Assembly (NCBI GenBank): GCA_963920575.1
Contig: OY986967.1
Location: 25,907,384 to 25,971,383 of the forward strand
Direction: 5' to 3'
DNA: 64,000 nucleotides
Source of the DNA: Narthecium ossifragum
Lineage: Eukaryota > Streptophyta > Magnoliopsida > Dioscoreales > Nartheciaceae
A program made the position numbers and the translations under genes. Within the stretch, counting starts at the first letter, position 1; each line of letters opens with the position of its first letter. Shown here in pieces: positions 44,715 through 56,688 of this stretch. The notes under the pieces were generated by a model, which saw nothing but the letters and a program-made list of their open reading frames with translations, made no database searches and was not told the origin of the DNA.

Positions 44715-47700
44715 TCATGATATCGCAGTCAATCTGCCACGAGGTAGAGATCTGCTACGTCTCACATCTGGTTCGATAGAGGTGCTCTCTACCTTTGCAT
44801 TGTGATACAACCTATTTGGAGGCTTGTTTTCGCGCTTACGAGCTGACAATTGCTCTACTGCTTCAACAAAAGCCCTATGATCAAAAATTGAAATGTGCTT
44901 TAATCATGATAGTTTCAGGCAGAAGGATGGCACACAAAGTTTCTTAAAAGGCTAGAGTTTGGTGCATGAAGTACAAAACATACCTTGGTTCTTTGTTTTC
45001 TGATTTCTTTCTAGCATGACGTTGGTGCTTATTCACTTGCAGACTGCTATAGATAGGGGGCTGCAAAAGAGAGCCATTTTCCATTTCAGAGTCATTCATC
45101 TTCTGAGCCTGTTGCCTAATTCCATAGTTTGTATTTAACTTCTCAACACGAATGAGTTGTGGATGCGTAAAATTGGTCTTGTCTCCTGTCCTGTGCTTTC
45201 TAGTGCCACTTTGAAGGAAACTAACAGCTGGTTTCAGTTGTCCTTCAGTCTCAACTTCAGGAAAGGCACTAGAATTTTCAACTTCTTGGAAGCCCGAAAA
45301 TTCACTTACACCCTTGTTTATTGTCACTGTTGAAACTCTTGTGATGGATCTATTGATGGATGCTTTGTCCAGAAACTGAGAATTAAGCACAGCATCCTGG
45401 TCAGTGGATTTGATCTTCGGCTTGCTCTTAACGATAGTAGCTCGATCAGTAAATGGAGATCTTCTTAATAGAGGAGATGGAGATCTCGACTTTGTGTATT
45501 TGCCATTGCTCTCTCCAGTGAGAAAAGATGATTTTGGAGCAAATTCATTATCTAAGAATGAAGACATAAAACGTGGCTTTCTCTGCTTCCCTGACGAGCA
45601 GCTTCTGGACTGTAAAGAAATTTCAAAATCCAAAGTCAGCGTTATGTTAGTAGTTTGCTGGTATTAGTTAAATGCTTCCTCGAATATCTGTTGTCTCTGC
45701 TATTAGTAAATTGATTTCTCATAAACCTTATGACCAAAAGAGTTTTAAGTGCTGGTCGGCACGGACCGTGCTGATCGGTATGCAAACAAGATCTTGAACT
45801 TTGTCACTTTGAATTTGGTTGAAATCATCAGGAAAAAGAAAACAACACGCATCTTGAATCAGGAGAAGAAACTCACAACTTGAATGCATGTTACCAATTG
45901 TTAAAGATCGCAGAACACAAAATCTATCCAAAAAGGAAAATAAACCAAAAGAAGAGAACACCAATCTAATGTGGTTCGAGCAAAAAGAAGTAAACCAAAG
46001 AAACACACGGAAAATGCCAATGTCCACGGGGCAACAAGGACAAAGCCTTCTTTATTGCTTCAAGTGACAAAAACCAAGTTCTTCATCGCAGTCAAATTAC
46101 CCAATAAACCCCTTTTTAAAAAACAATGCACTAAGTGGATTAGGAACCAACTAATGGCCCTAGCACCAAGTCTGTCAGGTCAGATACTGATGACTATTGA
46201 GTAAGCAATCCAAATAGGATTTACATATGACATCTAATTCGCTGGACCACTTCCTTATTTTACTTAAGCCACATAATTTGAAGATTAGTTAGGAATTATT
46301 TCAAAGATGAAAATCCAGCAAAAATTATTTGATTCTTCTTTATACAAAAAAAGAAAAAAAAAACTTGCATGTTATTTTCAGATATTGCAACCTTGCAGGT
46401 TTCTGGAAACTGACAATTTACCTCAATTTTTTTATCACTGTCGTCCCCCTTTTGGCTGCCATCATGTTTTAGGTTCACAGTGGTGCCATTATTCTTCAAA
46501 TATACTGGAGATGTTTTCCAGCTTTGAACCTCAACAGAAAGCTGAGCAGCATGAGCTTTCAATAGGACTGCTTCAGATTCTTTCCTCTCCAAAGCTGATT
46601 TTAGTTTACTAATCTGGATGGACCATGAGATATCATTAGACAAAAGTTTAAACTGGAATTTAGCCACGACTATGACTAGAGGAGGGACTTGCCTCTTCTT
46701 TGTGTTCTCTGATTTGACCACTCTCCTTGTTAGCACAAGCTGCTCCTAGCTCAATTGAGGCTACTCGCTCTGCAAATTTCAGTGTGCTGATTGTTTCCCC
46801 ATAAGCACATACTTCAGGATTGATATGTACAAACATCAATGTCTTAGCATGCCCACCTATATTAGGGAAAGAGACAGAAAGACGTTAAATATATAACGGA
46901 TTAGACAAACACACAAGGCTTCTGACATAGAGCTATGCAGCATGGATATGGATACCGGATATTGATATGCCAGCATAGGGTCACTTCATACAACAAGTTC
47001 TGAGAAATCAGGCTACGAATGTGTTGGAGATACAGAAATGCGCCATTACAGCTAAATGTTATACAAAAAATTGTGTATGGTTCATATTTACATTTCTTCA
47101 AGCTATAAAGTGTCTCATTTATTTAGAAGGCAGTTTCACAATGTCCAGCAACATTGGAAGCTTCCCACAAAATAGCAAAAAGCACCTTCCAATATATAGC
47201 TTTTGATTTTATCTCGGTTTCATGAAGAGATGGCCTTTTCTCAAAATGATTTAAAGCTATATACACCGCTCAAGGGTGATCAAGGAAGCTGCTTTCCTCT
47301 GATCTCTTTCCCATTTTTGTCCTCTCTTCTCCCTCTCGTCCTGTCTTTAAAACCCAAAACTCAACTCATGGGTGATCAAGGCAGCTGCTTTCCTCTGATC
47401 TCTTCTCTTCCCATTTTTGTCCTCTCTTCTCCCTCTCGTCAGTTGTTTTCCCTCCATCACACATTTTCGTCACTCTCACCCTCCCTCTCTCTACACTGAC
47501 AGCTTTCTCCCCTTTTGCCTTATCTCCTCTCATTGCCGATAGCTCTCTCCCCTATTCCATACATAAATTGCAGGTATCCGATATCCATTTGCATGTTGTA
47601 ATGGTCATTAAATCAGGTATGTATCCAGCCATACTGGGACTGTATCAGTATGCAATATGTGTCATATAGATTTGGATCAGACTTAAAATATCTACACTGC

Positions 47701-50700
47701 ATAGATTGAAATTTGTCGTTGCCACCAAAGAATTTCATATAATGTTCCAAATGAGCTAAGAATATTCCTCTCCTGCTTTTCTCTTTCAGTTTAAGGATGC
47801 TATGATTCCTACCAAATCTGACCTGATACAGCACCGATGTATTTGACACCGAAATGGCACTGTCACATTTTAAATTATTGTGGACTTGAAAATGAGCCGA
47901 ACCAGACTTTAAATAAATTTATAAAAATTTGGCACCTTATTCTTTTTTTTCCCAACTTTAGATTTAGGGATATACTCATTGAGTGTAGTCGAGAAATCCA
48001 ATTAGATACTATAAAGGTCATGATATATGGTCCGATTTGATTAATCATAATAGAACTATTTTATATAGAAGAGATCTCTTAGTATGCTAACCTTGTTATT
48101 CTATGATTTGCATCCATGATAAACATTTTAAAGATTACTCTTATTAGCATTTTGTACTCCAAATATATTTTCCATTAAAAGATAAAAACTCAATACTGAA
48201 GCAGTGCACCTGTGTGCAGTGAACAAAGAAAGAATGCCTCTTTGTGTCATATAGGTAATCAATTAAACACATTAAAACCACGTGCCAATACTTTTCCTTT
48301 GTTTGATTGAACTGCATCTCTTATTCTTGGTTCTAATTGATTAATCAAATTCTCAAACTATTCTAGTTTGTTTCAAAGCATAGTCCTATCTTAGGCATGC
48401 CTTGTTTCTGAATCGATGAACATATTGACCTTCAAACTAACCAGCTTTCGGTTAAGCCCACTCACATTTTTACCGTGCGCAATCAGAGAGTGATTCATTG
48501 TGGTATGCATGAATTCATCCTATAACTAGAAATTCTTATAACTGCATTAGAAAGGAAGTTCCGTGAGCAACTTAACTAAAACTAGGGATCATTCTGCACC
48601 TGGCAACAGCAACAACAGAAAAAATTGCTCGTATAGACTGCCAAAATCAAAGGCTTTGGTTACCTAAAGCATCTTGCAGTACTTGAGTGAGCTTGCTGTT
48701 TCTGTATGGAATATGGGAACTTTTCTGTGCCAGGGCAGATATAACATCCCCTAAAGCAGAAAGTGATCTATTTATGTGTTGGGCTTCCTTTAACCTTTCT
48801 CCTGTAGCTTCTGACTTATCCACCCTTTCACTTCCAGCCAGATCTACTAGATGAAGGCACCCTCTGAGAACAGCACCGGAAACTAATTCTTTTCCTTGTA
48901 CATGAACTGTTATGACACTAGACAAAGAAACAAGTCAAACTACTGGAAGCTGACAGAATTGTGAGTAATTTAGTTAGAGGTGAATGCAAACATCACTCTT
49001 CTGCTAGCTTGCAACATAATGAAGTAATGCATTGATATAAAAGCCACCAATAGTAACAACTTTCTACATCTATACACAGGAAGAAAATTTTGCATGGTCG
49101 TTTCTCGTGTCACAGGTTGCCCTGATAAGCACACCCCTTGAATCTGAGACAGCCCTCTGCATTCATGGCAATATTGGGAAGGAGAAGAGTGAAGTACACC
49201 TAAGACTATGTGGTATCTTTCTCAAGCTTAAAACACTCACAGGAAGCTTGATGGTGCTGTGCTAATATGTGGCTGTGTTGCAGAATGATTATGACCAACC
49301 TGAATTACCTTTAACTCCTAGAAGTTGAACCAGACCCCTATCGACACATTCGAATGTTTGTGTTGTGCTGGATGACAGTTTAAAATTGGGATTGCAACAC
49401 ATCAAACTTTATAATATATGTCCAGTCTTTTCTACCATGCAATATTGTGCAAGAGAGATCCGCTTCTGGCTTTCGAAAAATCAGGGTAATTCAACTAGTA
49501 AAATATGTGCAGGTTAGCGACCCGCAGTTGACATATATTCAGATTTGGGATCTAAATGGAGCTGAAATTTGATTATAGAAAGGCTGCATCAACCTTATGC
49601 GATCTACTTGGACCATTGGTAAGCTCATCATAAACAAACTGTTGCTCATACTTTCCTATAGAATCTTTCTTTTGTATAGATAAGACATATGCAAAGCATG
49701 TGCAAGAAACTTAGCATCTATAGACACAGAACTTATATTTGTTGCCACTTCCAAGTACATTCAGCCACATTGATAAAGCTCAAGTGTAGGTCTCTAGTTA
49801 CCATGAGCTCATATCTCAAATAGGGTGAAGATTATTAGGCATAGGCTTGTCAATTATAAATGTGGTTGCTATCTTAAGCATCATGTCTGAAAGTTCAAGC
49901 CTTTGCCATTTTAAGCTGTTTTCCTTTGAGTACAGCAGTTGCAGATGATTCTCAGAAGAGTATCATGTGGTAGACTTAGGTATCACTGATGTGATGCTTA
50001 AATGTGATGCTTGTCGATTGCTGCTCTTGTATTTTCGGAGTAAATCAAGTTCATAGACTTATTACAAGTTAGGGAAAATTTACGAGAATGATCTTATACC
50101 ATAATAAAAAAACAGGGAACTGAACAAGTCAGTATGAGATGAGCAGGATTTAATTCTGGGCCCCAGTATCTGGTATATAACTTTCATGACTCTTCCGTAA
50201 CATTCCAAGATTATCAACTCCAAGATCATCCAGGAACTACTATGTGCCAAATAAGCCAAAAAAGTTAAGGCCCAAAATAGTTAGGAAGTACCTATGAGAG
50301 CGACTGCTACGTTCATTCAATGCAGTAGCCCCTGTAGCACGATTTCTCTGACCGATCTCCATCAAATGCAAAACATCTTCAGTACTTCTAACTGAAACCA
50401 GACTTGCATCAGGAATATTGAGGCCATTCAACTGAGATTTGTTTCGTATATCTAGTGTGCTAAATGTTAAGAAAATGCAAAAAACTCTAGTTGAAAAGTT
50501 ATTTTCCTACTTCTTGGGCCTACGATTTCTCCCTTAGATGGAGATATGTTGAGCACATTACATACAGTACAATATCATGTACAGATTCATATTGCACAGT
50601 TCAAGCAGGTAAAGTTTCTGGTCTTCATGAATCCAAAATAAAAAACTCTAGGATAACTTTAGGCTAATAAAGGATATCTTCTGTTTGAACCATCAGAAAC

Positions 50701-53700
50701 CAAAAGGTCTCGTACTTGTTCATTGTAAATTTCAATCATCTGAACACCGATCTCGTATGCTATAACATCCATCCTTGCCTTTGATATACTGAATAGATCA
50801 CTCAAAGCTCGATAATTCACGCCCCATGTCTCCTCTGTAGTTGCATCGGGACCACTCTGGAGAAGCAAAACCAGATATAAGAAAAGTACAAGCTTAAAAA
50901 GATGTCTACATTAATATATGCATGAAGATATTGATTAATGCTTTATGATACATGTCACATTAGTTTAAATGTACTTACTCAGTGCTATAAATTCACAATG
51001 AAGCCTTAAAAGATATTGCCTTTCTTCAGATGCATCTTATTCTACTTTTGCGTTATCTAACTTGCATTAGCCACCCAAAGATGGATGCTGAGATGTACTG
51101 GGAAGCAATAGAATAGTTACATAGCTTTCCTTTAAGACGAATCACAGATAACCTCACAAACCAAACACAGGATTGCACTTGTTGTTGTATTAGGCAGTGC
51201 AGCACCACCCAATACAGCCCAACCAAACACAGATGGTATTGGTCCTTGAACTGAATTCAAGAGAGATTCATAATTATAAATTTCCTCTGTAAACACAACT
51301 GATTGGAAATTTAGCATCAGTAAACTTTCTAAAATTTCCTTGATGTTAACTTACAGACTTTCTGACCCTACAAATCAAGTAAGATAAGAAATAAAACTTG
51401 AAGTCACATTGCAGTTTGGAAGGAAAGGTATCATATCAAATACATGCAAGAAACATAACTACTCTGGTTTTATAAAAGCCTTTCTACTGCGTGAAAATTT
51501 TGGGTGCATCGATTGAAGAGTTTGTGCTTGTTTGCAGTGCCTCTGTGTGTCAGAGAAAGAGAGAGGAGGCGGAGGGGAATGTAAATTAGTATACAGTTAA
51601 AACAACACAAAGTGAGAAGTACCATCGTATACGTCTTTCCAGAGCCTGTCTGCCCATAGGCAAAAATACAAACATTAAACCCATCCAAAACGGATCTGAT
51701 CAGTGGTTGTGTGTCAGCAAACACTTCACCTGCCACAAGTCAACATTTGGGATTAATACTAATTAAGAACTAATATAAAACTGATCATCATTGTATAGTC
51801 TACATAATTTTGGATCTGTCTCAAAGTTATGGAATTTAATTTGATTGACAGGTTCTTCCATAAAAATATATATTAAACAATTCAACAAAGTAACAGTTTG
51901 CCTTTTAAAAATTGTGACACGATCAAAGCAATTGTTCTATAGTTTCATGTAGAGGATATGCCTTTGACAACCTAAAGATAAGTACCCGAGTTCCAAGAAC
52001 TTTGTCATTTGTATTGGTGCCAAAGTTGTTTCTTGTGCCTAAACAAAATTAGCCTTATGATAGGAATGCTCTAATATTCCTGTATATAGATAAAATCTTC
52101 AAAGGCAAACATTTGAAGAAAATTACCACCAGATCAAACCCTAATACTGAAGGATGAAACATACCCTGGGTGACATTGGCTCGAAATACTTTGTTGAATG
52201 AAAATATCTTCCGTGCTTCCCTCCCTTGTTTATGAGGATTGAAAATCATGATATTTCCCTTTTCTCCTATATGATCAACTGTGGATACTTCATCTGACTG
52301 CCCAGTTAAGAAAGGTCTCACTCGGCAATAGACCCTTATATTTCCTGTATGATGTTCCAAAGTTACTACAAAACGATACTGTACATTGTACAGTGTTCGA
52401 CCAAAAATTAACAAGAAGTTACCTTTAAGATCTTGCACTTGATTATATAGTAGACGATTTTCCTCCAGCAACTTGTAGTAAGAGGAGCTATAGTGTTCAA
52501 GCCCTTGTATGTGATGTTCTGAAGTAACAAGCTAGAGAGTAAAGGTACTGCTCTGAGTGTCTATGACCAAATTAAATAATAGAAAACTAGGCCAAAAGGA
52601 TCCAGCCACCAACATAAAAATTCTCACCAAGCTTTTTAAGTTCTTCTTGCCATTTGACTTGACTGCATTTGAATTGAAGTTTCACTTCACGGAAGGATGA
52701 CTTCAAATCCTAGAAAAATTTATCACACAATTCATCGTCAGATGTTCTGAAGGAAAAGGAGATTACTGTCAGAAAGCCATATGCCTTATAAAATAACCAA
52801 AATTTTCTGGGTGTGAGGGATTTCTTAAACAGAGCCTCAGCTATTAAAAGAAACATCCAGCATAAATATAAACCATACCATCAGCCAATTGGTTAATCAT
52901 GTTCCTGATAAAAATTCATTGCATTCTTTTTTGCATATTTTAGGTATGCTACAAATGGTAACTTTTCTGTTTGTTGTGAACTTAAAGAAGTACTGAACTT
53001 CTAAAATCTCTTCTTACATCTAACTGCTTCTGTTGATGATCAAGGCTGCCCCTCTTAGCTGCATTTTGATGAGAATCATCAGCAGAGGCAATTGGGGCCA
53101 ACAGTGAGTCGCAACTTTTTTCCTTGAGATATCTGGATAAGGCTTCCATCAAATCTTCTTTTGTGGTTGATGCATTACTGACCTTCATTTTGTTTTTCAT
53201 CAGGAGCCCAAGCTGTTGGTACAAGTAAAAAACATTATTTGACACAAAATAAAAATAAAAATAAAAATAAAAAAACTAGGTTGCAACTGGTAGCGGCGCT
53301 CAAATCGGTAGCAGAACTCACTAGTTAATTTTGTAGACTCTTCATTATGGAGGAAATACCAAAAAGAATGTAGTGGACACATTCTTAGAACACTAAGAGA
53401 TGGACACATTCTTAGAACACTAAGAGATAGCTATATAATGTTTCATGTGGTGAAAATCAGTATGCTTACCTTGTTTCGTTGAGAAATAAAAAGCATCTCG
53501 AACTTTTGGACAGCCTTGTCAAGCACCATATCAATGAGCTACAAGTTTCAGCAAAGAGATTGAGTAAAGGGCTTCAATGTAATTGAAGAAAGCAGTATAA
53601 TCGATTGCAAGAAAACAAGAAACTAACAACATCTCATTACGCAAGATGTATAAGAATTCGATATGAAATTGATCAGAAAGCAAACGATCAGAACATCAGT

Positions 53701-55764
53701 CAATGAGAACTACAGTTGCACACTCTCAAGCACAATGAAGTTTTAGACTAGGAATTAGGGACTTTTTGGAAAGACCTTAATGCAATCATTCGAATATTTG
53801 AGTTTTGAATATTCAAAAGGAAAAAAAAATAAGAAAACAAAATCTTGGTCAATCCCTCGGAAAGTTATAGTACCACATTTGATTGAATTTTCTTTTTTGG
53901 CTATCATTTCTTAGAATTGACATGAATGTCCTTTTCAATGAAGAAAAAAAAACTGGAGATTGCAAAGAAAATGGAGCTTCACCTTACCTACCATTGCATC
54001 TAGAGCAAAGTCTGCAAACCCATCCCATTGTGCAAGAAAAGTTTGCAGAAGGCGAAGAGCAAATTGATCAAAGACAAAAGGGAGAGAACTATCTGCTTTG
54101 GATTCCTCTAGGCAAATCTCAGTTAAAAGATGTAGAACGTCTGCTAGGTGTTGGTTGTTTTGGAAGACAGAGCTCTTGGATAACTGATCAGCAGTTTCAA
54201 TTCCAAGCAAAGAGGGCGATGTCTCCTTACTTAAAGGTGCGATCTTCACAATTCCACCATACCTCCAGACTCCAATTCCTCCAGCTAGCTTCCATTCATG
54301 GTATCCTTTGAGACAAAGAATGCAGTCCACAACCTTGATAGATGAACCTCCCTGTAAATGATGGATAACTGCATCTATAAGTGCAAAAAAGAATGACATG
54401 AAGCAAATACAGACATCACTATTGTCTCCACTTTCTCAACTGAAATGAGGTCAAAAGCTAAAACAGTACGAAGAACAAGTCTAGATCGACTGAAATGCAC
54501 TAGTGCCTATCCATGACATAGGGGGTACTGACTCTAAACGCTACTTATGCTATTGCCTTAATTTTTACAGAAATTATTCTGGAAACCTATAGCTGCTTTA
54601 GCACACGGCAATGCTTTGAAAAGGCAGCATTTGTCAACGCTTACTCAGTCAAGGTAATGTTTTTCCTGATAGCACATTTGTTATATTTTGGCCGATAAAA
54701 GATGAGACATAGCAAATTATGGGTTTTGAATTTTTTGCTGTCCCCAATCAACAATTTGAGGGAAAAATAGCACCTTTTCAATATCCGAGGCTTCAAATGT
54801 CAGAAGCTTGATTTCATCAACAGCGACAAGAAAGTTCCTCATGTTTTCAAAATACTGAATTGCTGATTGAGCTGCTCCGTCACTTGGTTGAACACTGTCA
54901 ACTGGGTTTTCCACAATCTGTGTTATCAACGCCAATAGAAAACCATTAGAAGTCTTACATAGAACTATGACACAGTTGACATTAACGATTATTACTACAT
55001 ACATGGAGAACAACAGAGTAAAAAGAAAAGGAATAGTTCAGACACCATATTCAACCCCCATGTATCCTTCGTGAATCACAATGTAAGATTCTGTTATCTT
55101 GAAACAAAGTGCAGTCATGAACTACAGGATGGGTAATGCTTTTTAGAACTTTCTGCTTAAATTAACATAAAACTAAGGCGGGAAAGTTAGTTTAGTTAGT
55201 ACCTTTGGAACTGAACCAGGATTGACTTTGTTGAGCACATTGCAGAGGATCAACCCATTTCGCAAAACAAAGCAGAACTCCTCTTCAGATGGTTTTGCTG
55301 GCAGAATCTCTGCTGCCCCATCGTCCATCTGCCTCAGCCATTCTGCCGCTTGGTACCTTCTTGAAGCTGCGGAAAATTACACCACTCACTACATTTTAAT
55401 GACGTAGCAAGATAGAAAATCAGGGGAAAAGAAAAAGAAAAAGAAACATTACTATTAGGGATCGACTCGAACGAATCTTGAAACAAGCAAAAGATATAGA
55501 GATTTAGATAACAGTTCTGCAACCAATCTTTCTTGGGCATTTCAAGAACTGGAAACACGTTGTCTAATTGAAGCATGGATTAATCATACAAAAAAAAGGA
55601 TCAAGAAGAGATCCGAATCGATTAAAGATGATAAAGAGCAAGAATCGCATACCAGCTTCCTCGGCTTTCCGGAGAGCCATCTCGCCGGCGATGCTCTCCT
55701 CCGGGGAGAACCTAGCACCATCCCACCCCACTCCTCCGCATCCAACGCCTCGCGAGCTCATCAT
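44715..55764 (-). CDS. Kinesin-14 motor protein with N-terminal calponin-homology domain
   Basis: Seventeen coding exons: 55764-55653, 55366-55203, 54917-54774, 54351-53992, 53538-53470, 53212-53018, 52709-52628, 52518-52423, 52344-52165, 51729-51623, 50856-50678, 50456-50292, 48917-48664, 46856-46693, 46613-46422, 45609-44984, 44874-44715. Phases agree throughout: 3249 bp, 1082 aa. The CH domain is at about residues 40-155 ([25 protein letters not shown]), then a linker with coiled-coil-like stretches. The neck/motor start is [16 protein letters not shown] (about 403-418), the usual KIN-14 arrangement of minus-end-directed motors. P-loop GQTGSGKT at 493-500, switch I NERSSRSH near 611-618, switch II DLAGSER, then [20 protein letters not shown] basic Ser-rich tail follows. 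CH-bearing KIN-14s link microtubules with actin. The start is the first ATG in the open frame. Confidence 0.93.
46614..46692 (-). other. GC-AG intron of the kinesin gene
   Basis: The intron between exons 14 and 15 is 79 bp, with donor GAG|GCAAGT and acceptor CCAG|ATT. No GT at this point keeps phase 0. GC donors with an otherwise perfect AAGT context are the accepted minor class of U2 introns. Confidence 0.8.
47273..47438. repeat. Direct duplication within a kinesin intron
   Basis: gggtgatcaaggaagctgc, followed by a pyrimidine-rich stretch to ccctctcgtc, starts at about 47273 and recurs from about 47369 with gggtgatcaaggcagctgc. The copies are separated by about 25 bp. It lies inside the 1.8-kb intron between exons 13 and 14. 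Confidence 0.8.
50457..50677 (-). other. U12-type AT-AC intron of the kinesin gene
   Basis: The exon 11 end ...AACAGAAG is followed by ATATCCTTT, the exact U12 donor consensus. The intron ends TTTTCTTAACATTTAGCAC, with branch-site-like TTCTTAAC whose A is about 11 nt from the junction and terminal AC. Joining here gives [15 protein letters not shown] with phase 2 preserved. No GT donor near exon 11's end fits the family protein. Confidence 0.88.
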
Positions 55765-56688
55765 CTCGCAGCGAGAGACCAAAGTAGCCCAAGAAGAAGT
55801 GTTCGCGCCTCGACCAAGAAGAAGACAGAGGTCCCTATGAATGTGATCTCCGGAGTGATAGGAATCATTAAAGAACTTATCGGAGAATAAGCTCGGAGAT
55901 CGCGGCCGGCTTGGTCTCCGACGAGATCTCCTCCGCGTTCCCAAACTCGACGCCGAGCTCGTGATCCAAAGCGAGGGCTAGAGCGAGAGAGTGAGACGCG
56001 CAGAGTTCTCGTGCAGAGTGCGCGAGAGGATTTGAAAACATGACAGCATCGGTGGGGTCTTATTAATTAGCCGAGACTGGGAGTTGAGTAGTAGTTGTGA
56101 AATATATAAGGATCAGCTCAGAAGGATAGGACAGGGGATAACTTCTTTAGAGTTTTAGATCCTGACACGTGTTATTCTAGCATCGGTGATGTGGATCTGA
56201 ACAAAACTGAGTCGGCGCAATTACTGTTTGCTATTTGGCCAATGTAGCCATCTCAGGTGGTATTTTTTGAAAGGCGAGAACTATTTAGAGCGCTGTGGTC
56301 AGGTAAGATTGATCCGTTACGGAGACTAACGGATTTTCCGCTTGGTTACCTAAGCCGAGGAGACTGACGGTGTTAGGTGACGGACAATGGGTAGATCAGC
56401 TAAATCCAACTAGATTCGCCCGTATCTGGCGGCAATCGAGTTCGAATCGATGCAATAAGGAACCGCCACGTGGCGGCGGTCTTGGATCCAGTCATTTGTC
56501 CATAGAACATTGGGATCTCGCCATTAGAGTTCGACTGCATAGAACATTGGGATCTCGCCATTAGAGGAGCAACCTTTAAAGCTTTCATAGTACATGGGAA
56601 GCATGGATATTGGATATAGAAAGAACAGGCAGACCTGCCCAACTTTGAGAACCACAAGAGGAATCAATGTTCAGGAACAGATATGGCA
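55765..56688. other. Intergenic DNA upstream of the kinesin gene
   Basis: Contains the kinesin 5' UTR/promoter (55765-56100, GC-rich near the start) and the 3' flank of the membrane-protein gene. No gene was seen in the rest. Bases 56501-56529 (catagaacattgggatctcg ...) recur at 56538-56566, a 37-bp-period tandem duplication. Confidence 0.6.

Noticed and set aside
45404..45667. + strand open frame
   Set aside because: Antisense to kinesin exon 16.
51961..52040. Possible extra kinesin exon between exons 9 and 10
   Set aside because: Exons 9 and 10 join in phase to give the expected [12 protein letters not shown]; an added exon would disrupt the motor fold.
53883..54311. + strand open frame of 142 codons
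   Set aside because: Antisense to kinesin exon 4, whose frame, splice sites and protein match the family.
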